From Patescibacteria group bacterium (GTDB lineage Bacteria > Patescibacteriota > Microgenomatia > UBA1406 > GWC2-37-13), in NCBI GenBank assembly GCA_026416375.1, contig JAOAFI010000060.1, positions 1-44,775 on the forward strand: 44,775 bases of DNA, written 5' to 3'. Shown piece after piece: positions 25,570-33,480 of the stretch. The position numbers and the translations under genes are program-made. The notes under the pieces are model-generated. The model ran no database searches. It was given only the letters and a program-made list of their open reading frames with translations, and was not told where the DNA came from. How positions within the stretch are numbered: the stretch's first letter is position 1; each line of letters starts with the position of its first letter.

Positions 25570-26198
25570 ATAAAATTAAATCCATATAAAAAATCCTCAA
25601 TAGGAATAGTTAATATTTTTATATTAGTTAAATATTTTTTATTGTAGATAACAACAGGTCTTTTAGTTAGATAATAATTAAAAATAAAAGTTAAAAGGAA
25701 AATAAAAATTGAAAATATTAAAAAATTAAATTTTAAAATTAAATTTATTTTTAAAATTAATAAATCAACAATTATTAATAAAATAAATAAATAATTAATA
25801 AATTTTAAGTATGGTTTTGAATTTTTTAAATATAAAAATAAAAAAGAAATAAAAATTAATCCAAAAAAAATTAAATTTAAAATAAATAAACTTTCTTTTT
25901 CAAAAATAATTTTTTTTAAATTAATCCATATTATCATTGTTGAAAAAGAAACAATTGGAAAAAAAATAATTTCTTCAATTGGAAGATTAAATATTTTTAT
26001 ATCAGTAATATATTTTTTATTAAAACTCCACCAAGAATTATTTACTTTTATATCATGAATTATAAAAATTATTGAACTTAAAATATTTGATAAAAAAAAA
26101 TAAATATTTAAATTAGAAAGAGTTTTTTCATAAAAAAAATTTGCTATTAAAGGTGATAATAAAATTATTAAATTAAAAATTAAATATTCAAGTTTCAT
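25512..26198 (-). CDS. Lycopene cyclase, fused CrtYc-CrtYd type
   Basis: 228 residues with six to seven hydrophobic helices and two copies of the heterodimeric-type cyclase domain. Each ends in the same signature: NKKYITDIKIFNLPIEEIIFF (first half) and KKYLTNIKILTIPIEDFLYGF (second half), carrying the P-[IV]-E-[ED] core. The family cyclises lycopene ends to beta-rings. I start at ATG 26198, 4 nt after the preceding stop; an in-frame TTG at 26219 is less likely. It is last in the crt operon. The last 19 codons lie inside the photolyase gene on the other strand. Confidence 0.85.
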   Translation of the reverse strand: MKLEYLIFNLIILLSPLIANFFYEKTLSNLNIYFFLSNILSSIIFIIHDIKVNNSWWSFNKKYITDIKIFNLPIEEIIFFPIVSFSTMIIWINLKKIIFEKESLFILNLIFFGLIFISFLFLYLKNSKPYLKFINYLFILLIIVDLLILKINLILKFNFLIFSIFIFLLTFIFNYYLTKRPVVIYNKKYLTNIKILTIPIEDFLYGFNFIYLSSLFFEFFSRFSIFFK

Positions 26199-26202
26199 TT
26201 TT

Positions 26203-27252
26203 TTATTTTTTTCTTTCAATTAAATATTTTATAATTTCAAGAATAAATTGATTGAATTTTTTTGGAAATTTTTCTTTTAATAAAATTTTTTCAACCTCTA
26301 TTTTTAGTTGATCAATTTTTTCTTCAATTATTCTTTTTGTTTTTGAATTAAGATAAAAAAATCTTATTCTATTTATTTCTTCAGATTTGACATTTTTTTT
26401 ACCAAAGATTTTTTTAAAATCGTTTTTTATTTCTTTTTTTAAATAAAAATAAATTATTGTTTTTTTGTTTTCTTTTATATCAGAGCCTATTGTTTTTCCT
26501 GTTTCATCAGATAAAAATCCAATTAAATCATCTGTTATTTGAAATATAAGTCCTAAATTTTCCAAAATTTTTATTAAATTTTTATTTTTATAATTTTTAT
26601 TTTTTATTAAAATAAGAGTTGAAATTATTGGTAAAACAAAAGTATATCTTGATGTTTTATAAAGATATATTTTTTTAATTTCTTCCTCTTTTGGTTCGTA
26701 GTTTGTTGAACTATAAACAACATCATCAGTTTGAGCTAAAGCGACTTTTATATATTCTTTTGTTAAAAAATAAATTAAATAATTTTTAGTTTTTTTATCA
26801 ATATTTAATTTACTTAAAAAATAAAAACTTATAAAAAAACCAATATCTCCAATATTGATAGCCAAGTTATTGCCTAAGTTTTTTGATTCTTGTGAAATTT
26901 TTTGATATTTTTCTTGATAATAAAAATTTATTGTTTTCTCTCCCCTTCTTAAAGTGTCATCATCCATAATATCATCATGAATTAAAAGAGTTGAATGAAT
27001 TAACTCAAAAAAAGAAGCAAGATAATAAAAATTTTTTCTATTAATTTTTTTACCTTTAAATAAATTATTAGTTAAAAAAACCAAAGATCCTCTTATTCCC
27101 TTTCCTCTTAAAATAAAATTTTTATAATTTTCAAAAAGTTCATTTTTTTCAAAAGAATAATCTAAAAAATCTGAATTAAATATATTAATTTCTTTTTCTA
27201 TAAATTTAAAAATTTTGTTTTTGTATTTATTAATTTTTTCTATTAAAACCAT
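26203..27252 (-). CDS. crtE: Geranylgeranyl diphosphate synthase-like prenyltransferase
   Basis: 349-residue trans-isoprenyl diphosphate synthase. The first Asp-rich motif DDIMDDD with TLRRG follows ELIHSTLLIH, and the second is DDLIGFLSD; both bind Mg2+ and the diphosphates of the allylic substrate and IPP. Positions four and five before the first Asp motif are Leu and Thr, not aromatic, which favours C20 or longer products over FPP. With crtB next door, GGPP is the expected product. It overlaps crtB by 23 bp. Confidence 0.88.
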   Translation of the reverse strand: MVLIEKINKYKNKIFKFIEKEINIFNSDFLDYSFEKNELFENYKNFILRGKGIRGSLVFLTNNLFKGKKINRKNFYYLASFFELIHSTLLIHDDIMDDDTLRRGEKTINFYYQEKYQKISQESKNLGNNLAINIGDIGFFISFYFLSKLNIDKKTKNYLIYFLTKEYIKVALAQTDDVVYSSTNYEPKEEEIKKIYLYKTSRYTFVLPIISTLILIKNKNYKNKNLIKILENLGLIFQITDDLIGFLSDETGKTIGSDIKENKKTIIYFYLKKEIKNDFKKIFGKKNVKSEEINRIRFFYLNSKTKRIIEEKIDQLKIEVEKILLKEKFPKKFNQFILEIIKYLIERKK

Positions 27253-28072
27253 ATATTATTAAAAAATTATTAATAATTGTTTTTAATATTTGAAATTTTG
27301 TTATTTTTAATTTTTCTTTATGAAAAATAAGTTTTGGATTTTTAACTATTTTTTTAGCAATATCTTGATATAAAGAAATAGCTATTTTTATTGGAAAAAG
27401 AATATTTTTTTTAAAAAATTTATATGATTTTTTTGCTTTTTTTTCAAGCAAAAAAGATTTTTTGATTAAATAATAGATTATTTGATTTAATTTATTTTCA
27501 TTTTCTTTTTTTAAAAAATTTTTATGATTAAGATTATATTTTTTTAATAATTCTTCAGGAAGATAAAATTTTTTAATTTTGTAGTCTTCATAAATATCCC
27601 TGACGTTATTTATTATTTGAAGAGAAATACCAACATTTTTAGCATCTTTATAAGTATTTTTTGGAAGTTTTAATAATTTTGCCATTATTATTCCAATTGT
27701 TCCAGCTACTCCATAAGCAAATTGGTTAAAATCCTTTATTTTTTTATACTTTTTTATAATTAATTCTTTTTCTTGAGTTTTTAAATAATCGTATATTTCT
27801 TTTTTAATTTTGTTTTCTTTAATTAATTTACCAATATCATTAATTATTTTTATCTTTGATCTTTTATTTTTTTCTATTAAATTTTTTAATTCTTGTTTGT
27901 ATAAATAAAAATTTTTTTTGTCTGGATTTTTTTTATCAACAAAGTCGTCAATAATTCTTACAAATGAATAAAGAAGAAAAACTTTTTCTTTTATTTTTTT
28001 TGGAAAAAAAACTGTTGAATAATAGAAGGTTTTAGTATTTTTTTTAGTTATTTTTTGATAATTTCTCATCAT
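27230..28072 (-). CDS. crtB: Phytoene synthase
   Basis: 280-residue squalene/phytoene synthase. It has YSFVRIIDDFVD (first Asp-rich motif) and the second motif INNVRDIYEDYK followed by KFYLPEE, as in bacterial CrtB. It condenses two GGPP to phytoene via prephytoene diphosphate. Two adjacent ATG codons mark the start. It overlaps crtI upstream by 29 bp and the prenyltransferase gene downstream by 23 bp, so translation is probably coupled. Confidence 0.9.
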   Translation of the reverse strand: MMRNYQKITKKNTKTFYYSTVFFPKKIKEKVFLLYSFVRIIDDFVDKKNPDKKNFYLYKQELKNLIEKNKRSKIKIINDIGKLIKENKIKKEIYDYLKTQEKELIIKKYKKIKDFNQFAYGVAGTIGIIMAKLLKLPKNTYKDAKNVGISLQIINNVRDIYEDYKIKKFYLPEELLKKYNLNHKNFLKKENENKLNQIIYYLIKKSFLLEKKAKKSYKFFKKNILFPIKIAISLYQDIAKKIVKNPKLIFHKEKLKITKFQILKTIINNFLIIYGFNRKN

Positions 28073-29537
28073 AATCTTTTATCAAATTAAAAACAATTTG
28101 AGATGAAATTAAGACTGGAGGCATTCCAACTCCAGGATTAGTGTGATGACCAACATAAAAAAGATTTTTTATTTTTGAAGAAAAATTTTTAGGTCTAAAT
28201 ATAGCTGTTTGAAAAAAAGTATGAGCGATTCCAAAAGCTGAACCTAAAGTTGAATTATAATCTTTTAAAAAATCTTTTGCTTGAAAAATTTTTTTGATGA
28301 CAATTTTTTTTTCAATATTTTCAATATTATTTAATTGAGCAAATTTTTTGACGATTTTTTTATAAAATTTTTCTACATTTTTTTTATTTAAAAAAAGTCC
28401 GGGAGGCATCGGCACTAAAATCATCACGCTATGATGATTTTTTGGAGCTAAAGAATAATCTGTTTTTGAAGGAATATGCCAGTAAAAAGATGGATTTTTT
28501 GGAATTGATTTTTTATTATAAACATTTTTAAAATGATTTTCCCAGTTGTCTGTAAAAAAAAGATTATGATGTTGGCTTTTTATTAAATTATCTTTTATTC
28601 CAAAATAAATCAAAAAAGCAGATGGTGAAAAAATCTTTTTTTGCCAATATTTTTTATTATATGTTTGATATTTTTTTGGAATTATTTTTGTTTCAAAAAA
28701 CGGATAGTCAGCATTTACAACAAAAAAATCTGCATCATAATTGTTTTTATTAGTAATAATTTCTTTTATTTTATTTTTTTCAATTTTTAATTTAATTACT
28801 TCCTCATTAGTTTTAATTATTACTTTATTTTCTAAACATATTTTTTTTAAAGCTTCAATAACTTTATATATTCCTCCTTTCGGATAATAAATGCCTAAAT
28901 TAAAATCTGCATGGGCTACTAATTGATAAAAAGCTGGAGTATTGTATGGAGATCCTCCAAGAAAAACAGTAGTATATTCTAAAATTTTTTGTAATTTTTT
29001 ATTTTTAATGATTTTTTTTATATAATCATGAAGAGATTGAAATAAATTAAATCTTAAAAGATTAAAAATTATTGATGGTTTTAAGAGTGTTGTTATTTTT
29101 TTATAGTCTTGATAAACTAATTCTTTCATTGCCTGTTTATATATAAATTCTGATTTTTTTAAAATTTTTTCTAATTTTTTATCTCCATTTTTTTCTAACT
29201 GTTTAAATATTTTTTTGTTTTTTTCAATGTTTGAATCAATATCAATAACATTATTATCCTCAAAGAAAACTCTATAATGATTTTTAAGTTTTATAAGATG
29301 ATAAAAATCAGAAGTTTTTTTATTAAATAATGAAAAATAATTATCAAAGACCTCAGGCATCATATACCAAGATGGACCCATATCAAAATAAAAATTTTTT
29401 AATTTTAAAAATCTGGCTCTACCGCCAATAATTTTATTTTTTTCAATTAAGATTGTTTTGTAACCATTTTTTGCTAAAAGAGAGGATGTTGCCAATCCTC
29501 CAATTCCTCCGCCAATAACAATAGCAGTTTTTTTCAT
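28044..29537 (-). CDS. crtI: Phytoene desaturase (CrtI type)
   Basis: 497 residues. The FAD-binding VIGGGIGGLATSSLLAK begins near residue 8, with GGRA at the end of the Rossmann fold, FYFDMGPSWYMMP, YPKGGIYKVIEALKKI and the C-terminal signature FYVGHHTNPGVGMPPVLISS. This is normal CrtI length. The family desaturates phytoene, usually in four steps to lycopene, which suits a lycopene cyclase downstream. It overlaps the isomerase-like gene by 4 bp (ATGA). Confidence 0.92.
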   Translation of the reverse strand: MKKTAIVIGGGIGGLATSSLLAKNGYKTILIEKNKIIGGRARFLKLKNFYFDMGPSWYMMPEVFDNYFSLFNKKTSDFYHLIKLKNHYRVFFEDNNVIDIDSNIEKNKKIFKQLEKNGDKKLEKILKKSEFIYKQAMKELVYQDYKKITTLLKPSIIFNLLRFNLFQSLHDYIKKIIKNKKLQKILEYTTVFLGGSPYNTPAFYQLVAHADFNLGIYYPKGGIYKVIEALKKICLENKVIIKTNEEVIKLKIEKNKIKEIITNKNNYDADFFVVNADYPFFETKIIPKKYQTYNKKYWQKKIFSPSAFLIYFGIKDNLIKSQHHNLFFTDNWENHFKNVYNKKSIPKNPSFYWHIPSKTDYSLAPKNHHSVMILVPMPPGLFLNKKNVEKFYKKIVKKFAQLNNIENIEKKIVIKKIFQAKDFLKDYNSTLGSAFGIAHTFFQTAIFRPKNFSSKIKNLFYVGHHTNPGVGMPPVLISSQIVFNLIKDYDEKLSKNN

Positions 29538-30079
29538 AAAGAAAGATATTTTTTAATTTTATATAAAGGAATTTTTTTTATCCAAGGAGCAAAGTTAAAA
29601 TTTTTAAATTTTTTATAAAGAATATTAAAATCCATAAAATCCATGCCATAACTATATTCTTCTTTATTTTTTATTTTGCCTTCAATTTCTATTAAATATA
29701 AATAGTTAATTTCATTTTCTATAAAACCTGATTTTTCATCTTTCTCTTTGTAATAATATTTATCTAAGAATTTTAATTTTTTTATTTTTCCTTTAAAAGT
29801 CCATTCTCTTTTGAAATTTTCAATAATTGCTTTCTCTATTTTTTGAAGTTTTTTATTTTTTAGCATTTGAGGATGAGAAGAAAAAGAAAGATCAAAAACA
29901 TTATCAAAAACTTTATGTTTTCTTTTTTGAATAACATAAAAATTATTTATTTTTATAATACAAGTAAAACCTCGATGAAGAATTCCTTCTTTATGAGCCT
30001 GCCAGCGATCAATAGATTTGATAATTTTATCTTTTTTATTAACTTGAAGAATGTTAATGTTTTTTTGATAATAGTTCAT
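29534..30079 (-). CDS. Isopentenyl-diphosphate isomerase-like Nudix protein, catalytic Cys missing
   Basis: 181 residues resembling type I IPP isomerase: HKEGILHRGF (His29, His35), IQKRKHKVFDNVFDLSFSSHPQ and IENEIN (Glu121, Glu123). Type I enzymes carry a catalytic Cys in C-x-H-P (Cys67 in E. coli); here the motif is Ser67-Ser-His69-Pro. Metal-binding His and Glu residues appear kept, though the His-His spacing is one residue shorter than in E. coli. As first gene of the operon it should balance IPP and DMAPP, but chemistry may be weak or different. A related Nudix hydrolase role is the alternative. Confidence 0.7.
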   Translation of the reverse strand: MNYYQKNINILQVNKKDKIIKSIDRWQAHKEGILHRGFTCIIKINNFYVIQKRKHKVFDNVFDLSFSSHPQMLKNKKLQKIEKAIIENFKREWTFKGKIKKLKFLDKYYYKEKDEKSGFIENEINYLYLIEIEGKIKNKEEYSYGMDFMDFNILYKKFKNFNFAPWIKKIPLYKIKKYLSL

Positions 30080-30103
30080 TTATTTATATTTAATTATAAC
30101 AAA

Positions 30104-31087
30104 TTATTTTTCTTTTTTTATTGCTAAATATGTAGTTAATGGAACAGCTAAGATAATAAATATAGTTGATAGAATCATTCTTAAAATTTCTTGAATAATA
30201 ATCTCATAATTTAATATTTGATAAAAATTTTTTTGGCTTAAATAAAAAAGCAAATATAAAGGAAAACTTGCGCTTAAATAAACAATTATTAATGTATTAA
30301 AAATTGAGTTTATATGATCTTGACCTATTTCAATTGCTTTTTGATAAATCAATTTTTTTTCTATTTTTTCTTTTTTTAAAGTTTCAACTATTGATGCTTG
30401 AGTAATAGTAATGTCATCAAGAGAACCAAAAATACCTAATATTATTGAGCTTAAATATACAAGCTCGAAGTTAATTTTTTTTTCAGTAATTATATTTACA
30501 AAATTTGCTTCTTCATCTATTCCAGTTATTTTTAACCAATAGATAAAAAAATAAGATAAAAAAGCAGATAAAATTATAAGAATTAATGATGAAATAACCG
30601 CAACAAAAGTTTTTTTTGAAAAACCATGAGCAAAAAAATAATTTATTGGAATTAAAAATAAAATTCCGATTAGAGTTGAAATAAGCGGATTGTAGCCATT
30701 TATAATATTGGGAATAATTGAGAAAAATATAATAAAAAAAGTTAATATTAAAGAAAAAAAACTTCTTAAAGCTTTATCTTTTAAAACAAAAAAAAGAATA
30801 AACAATAAGAAGAAAAAAATTAATATTATTTTTTCTCCTCTGTCTATGTCGTTGATTATTAAATTATTGTTTGTTCTTTCAATAATTATATTATCATTTT
30901 TTTTTAGATTTTTTTCAATTGTGTTCTTATATATTAAAGCTTCTTGTTCTTTGTTATTTATTTTTATTTTAGCAATATAATAATTTTCTTTTTCTTTTTT
31001 TATTTCTATAAACTTAGGAGATTTTTTTTGATAATAAAAAATAGAAAAAATTAAAAAAAATAAAATAATTAAAAAAATTTTTTTCAT
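30104..31087 (-). CDS. YibE/F-family membrane protein
   Basis: 327 residues from ATG 31087 (MKKIFLI); a TTG 15 nt upstream is the longer alternative. An N-terminal anchor helix precedes a small extracytoplasmic domain (about 25-85), then seven or eight helices. The segments GILFLIPINYFFAHGFSKKT and ILGIFGSLDDITITQASIVE are characteristic of YibE/F proteins, whose function is not established. It lies 24 bp upstream of the isomerase-like gene and may share its transcript. It diverges from the riboswitch gene. Confidence 0.75.
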   Translation of the reverse strand: MKKIFLIILFFLIFSIFYYQKKSPKFIEIKKEKENYYIAKIKINNKEQEALIYKNTIEKNLKKNDNIIIERTNNNLIINDIDRGEKIILIFFFLLFILFFVLKDKALRSFFSLILTFFIIFFSIIPNIINGYNPLISTLIGILFLIPINYFFAHGFSKKTFVAVISSLILIILSAFLSYFFIYWLKITGIDEEANFVNIITEKKINFELVYLSSIILGIFGSLDDITITQASIVETLKKEKIEKKLIYQKAIEIGQDHINSIFNTLIIVYLSASFPLYLLFYLSQKNFYQILNYEIIIQEILRMILSTIFIILAVPLTTYLAIKKEK

Positions 31088-31095
31088 AAAATAAT

Positions 31096-31122
31096 TTGAC
31101 AAAATTAATTTTATTTTATAAA
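31096..31122 (+). promoter_or_regulatory. Promoter driving the cobalamin riboswitch
   Basis: Perfect TTGACA (31096-31101), then TATAAA (31117-31122) after 15 bp, or TAAATT (31119-31124) after 17 bp. Initiation near 31130 would put the whole riboswitch (from 31149) in the leader. Confidence 0.5.
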
Positions 31123-31148
31123 TTTATATTGGTCAAATAAAAATTTAA

Positions 31149-31302
31149 AAAAGCTTGATTTTAGTCACTTCCTGATTTAATTTGGGAAGGAAGACTGTCC
31201 CGACTTAGTCGGGATTTTAGGGAACACCGGTGAAAATCCGGGGCTGTGCCGCAGCGGTAATCCCGACTGAGTTGGGAAAGCCCGAAGACCGATCAAGCTT
31301 TT
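31149..31302 (+). promoter_or_regulatory. Cobalamin riboswitch
   Basis: The closing helix P1 is exact: AAAAGCTTGAT (31149-31159) with ATCAAGCTTTT (31292-31302). The conserved core runs AGGGAACACC, GGTGAAAATCC (31229-31239), CTGTGCCGCAGCGGTAA (31244-31260) and AAGCCCGAAGACC (31278-31290), the order and spacing of the B12-binding aptamer. Two peripheral hairpins carry nearly the same sequence (31198-31214 and 31261-31277). A short CGCC/GGCG hairpin (31304-31315) and an AGGGA ribosome site (31326-31330) follow, suggesting control of translation start at 31338. GC content is far above the surroundings. Confidence 0.9.
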
Positions 31303-31337
31303 GCGCCTCTTGGCGGACCCCGAGCAGGGATATTTTT

Positions 31338-32363
31338 ATGAGTCTTTCTGTATCAGAGTCTTTAGCAAAATTTGGTTTTAATCCTCAAGAAAAAGTTAAT
31401 TCTGAGACTGATTTTAAAAACCAGCTTGAGTCTTATATTCTTCATGTTTTTGAGGATAAGCCTGTTTCAAATAGATATTCTTATTTTTTAAAAAATGGCA
31501 AAATTTTTACTGAAGGCAATCAAGAGTTTTTTATTGATCCTGAGGAGAGAGGCGGATATTCTTTAAAAGGAACTCTAGAGGCAATTAGTTTAAGTTTAGA
31601 TAATCCAGGAAAATTAATCTTTTTATATAGTCCTCCAGGACCAGTGACTTTTACTGCAGGAACAAAATATGACAAATTAGCTCCATATCCTTCAGGTCAG
31701 TTATATATAATGACTTCAGATGAATTTTCCAATAGAATTGATGCGATTGCCATATCGGTATCAAGAGAGGTTGAAGATAAAGTTTTAGGACTTTTAAGAT
31801 TAAGGCATAATAGTGGATTTGATGATGAGAAACAAAAAATAATTTATTATTTGACTCATCCTCAATTATTTTATGGAAATATTGACAATTTAATAAATGA
31901 CTTAGGAATTTTTTTATCAAAAAATGAAGATTTTTTAGTTTATAAGAATGTTAGAGGTGAGCGTTTTAACTTGTCCCATATTATTTCTTTTTTAATTAGT
32001 GGCTGGAGAAAAGAATTAAAATCTGAAGAACCAATAGATTATGATGAATTATATAAAAAAGCATTAACTGATCCAAAATTAGCTTATTTAGGAATTCTTT
32101 ATGCTCGTTCCGGCGGATCATCAGTTCCTCTTGGAGGAAGCTGTGGCGGAAGCGAAACTAATCCAAGTGAGATTGAAGAAATTCTTCACGGTTTTAATCT
32201 TTTATCTACTTCTTGGCGAATTAGTGATATTCTTAAAAGTCAAGATTCAGATAAATATGGTTCTTTAGAATTCGAATGTCCTCATTGTCGAAAAAAAGTC
32301 AAAAGACCAAAAAATACTTTAATAGAAAAATGTCCTCATTGTGAAGGAAATGTAAGATGTTAA
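31338..32363 (+). CDS. Unrecognised zinc-ribbon protein under B12 riboswitch control
   Basis: 341 residues from ATG 31338, the first start after the riboswitch; an earlier ATG (31230) lies inside the aptamer core and is not a start. Soluble, with no signal or membrane helix. The middle has LYSPPGPVTFTAGTKYDKL; later comes a Gly/Ser loop SGGSSVPLGGSCGGS. The C-terminus is a zinc ribbon with two CPHC knuckles (about 314-336). I do not recognise the family and it is none of the usual B12-switched genes (transporters, NrdJ, MetE). Its stop overlaps the convergent Pus10 gene by 4 bp. Confidence 0.75.
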   Translation: MSLSVSESLAKFGFNPQEKVNSETDFKNQLESYILHVFEDKPVSNRYSYFLKNGKIFTEGNQEFFIDPEERGGYSLKGTLEAISLSLDNPGKLIFLYSPPGPVTFTAGTKYDKLAPYPSGQLYIMTSDEFSNRIDAIAISVSREVEDKVLGLLRLRHNSGFDDEKQKIIYYLTHPQLFYGNIDNLINDLGIFLSKNEDFLVYKNVRGERFNLSHIISFLISGWRKELKSEEPIDYDELYKKALTDPKLAYLGILYARSGGSSVPLGGSCGGSETNPSEIEEILHGFNLLSTSWRISDILKSQDSDKYGSLEFECPHCRKKVKRPKNTLIEKCPHCEGNVRC

Positions 32364-33298
32364 TTTTTATTATTAAAATCTATTTTTATAACTTTTAATT
32401 TTTTAACAAAGCATTTTTGATTTAAAAAATAAGAAAATGATGGTTTTGTTCGGTCTTCATCACCGTTTATTAGTTCTTTAATATATGTGCCTGATTCTGA
32501 TTCAATTTTTAAAATTGGATTTTTAGGATGATATGAGATTAATTCAATATAATAAATCTTTTTTTTTCTTTTAAGATTAGCTCTTCTTTTTAAGACTCTT
32601 GTTGGTGTTTTTTGGATTATTGTTAAATTAGAAAATTTTTTACAAATTTTTTCTAAAACTGATTTTAAAACTGGTTTTTCCAGCTGAATTTCAGTTTCAT
32701 ATGTTTTTTTTGGGGAAGCTAATTTTATTTGTCTAATTTTATTTTTCTCGCAAAAATTAAGATTAGCAACTTTAACATATTTTGAATTATGATTTATTTT
32801 TTCCTCAATTTTTTTAAGATTAATTTGACGTTTTTTTGGATTTTTAATTTCAATGACAAATGGTCTGCCTTTTCCTATTGTTATCACATCAATATCTTCT
32901 CTTCCGCATCCATGAAAAGAATGATCCTCTCCTCTGCTTTCTTTTAAAACAATTTCTCCAATTTCTTCTTGAACTGATGTTTGATATCTTTTTTTATGCC
33001 AACGGGTTTGAGGAATGCCGGGAAGAATTTTTTGATAATATCCAAAAATATATAGAGGTTTTATATTAAAGTTAATCTCATTTTTTTCAAAGTTAATCTC
33101 AATTAAAATATCAGGATTTTTAAAATCAGCTGTTTTTTTTAATTTTTTCTCAATTTTTTTTCCTAAAAATATTTTAATCTCTTTTTTTTCTTTTTCATCA
33201 ATTTTATCTTTTATTCCAAGAAGAAATGTTTTGAATTGATATTTTTTTAATTGACTGGATATTTTTTTAAAAATATTATTGATTTGTTTTTTTATCAT
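32360..33298 (-). CDS. pus10: Pus10-like tRNA pseudouridine synthase (archaeal/eukaryotic type)
   Basis: 312 residues from ATG 33298; a longer start at 33343 would run into the tRNA gene and is rejected. Diagnostic Pus10 blocks are YYQKILPGIPQTRW (about 87-100), SFHGCGREDIDVITIGKGRP (127-146, with the expected catalytic Asp in GREDID) and ESGTYIKELINGDEDRTKPS near the end. Pus10 makes pseudouridine 54 and/or 55 in the tRNA T-loop and is classically archaeal and eukaryotic. The N-terminal THUMP-like part is short and lacks the Cys-pair zinc site of archaeal forms. It follows tRNA-Leu by 6 nt on the same strand. Confidence 0.88.
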   Translation of the reverse strand: MIKKQINNIFKKISSQLKKYQFKTFLLGIKDKIDEKEKKEIKIFLGKKIEKKLKKTADFKNPDILIEINFEKNEINFNIKPLYIFGYYQKILPGIPQTRWHKKRYQTSVQEEIGEIVLKESRGEDHSFHGCGREDIDVITIGKGRPFVIEIKNPKKRQINLKKIEEKINHNSKYVKVANLNFCEKNKIRQIKLASPKKTYETEIQLEKPVLKSVLEKICKKFSNLTIIQKTPTRVLKRRANLKRKKKIYYIELISYHPKNPILKIESESGTYIKELINGDEDRTKPSFSYFLNQKCFVKKLKVIKIDFNNKN

Positions 33299-33304
33299 TT
33301 TTTG

Positions 33305-33386
33305 TGCCGCAGAGAGGAGTTGAACCTCTACGGGTTGCCCCACACGGTCCTAAGCCGTGCCTGTCTGCCAATTCCAGCACTGCGGC
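33305..33386 (-). tRNA. tRNA-Leu (UAG anticodon)
   Basis: 82 nt class II tRNA. Acceptor arms GCCGCAG (33386-33380) and CTGCGGC (33312-33306), discriminator A. Anticodon stem CACGG/CCGTG around loop CTTAGGA gives anticodon TAG. Variable arm GGG CAA CCC; T-arm AGAGG TTCAACT CCTCT. CCA is not encoded. The Pus10 gene starts 6 nt downstream and is probably cotranscribed. Confidence 0.96.
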
Positions 33387-33465
33387 TTTTTATTATAAAT
33401 AAATTATACTATTTTTATTTAATTGAAGCGACTTTTTATAATTTAAATTTTTTGTTTTTTTTAAT

Positions 33466-33471
33466 TATAAT
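33466..33471 (+). promoter_or_regulatory. -10 box of the PH-domain gene
   Basis: Perfect TATAAT with 9 nt to the ATG at 33481, again implying a leaderless mRNA. No good -35. Confidence 0.45.
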
Positions 33472-33480
33472 ATTTTTATT

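Noticed and set aside
31149-31302. GC-rich island as an insertion sequence or foreign gene fragment
   Set aside because: The conserved aptamer core and perfect P1 explain the composition.
31230-31337. N-terminal extension of the riboswitch-controlled protein from ATG 31230
   Set aside because: These bases are the conserved core of the cobalamin aptamer. The ATG at 31338 follows the expression platform.
33299-33343. Longer Pus10 start at 33343
   Set aside because: It would read through the 3' part of tRNA-Leu. The ATG at 33298 is just past the tRNA.
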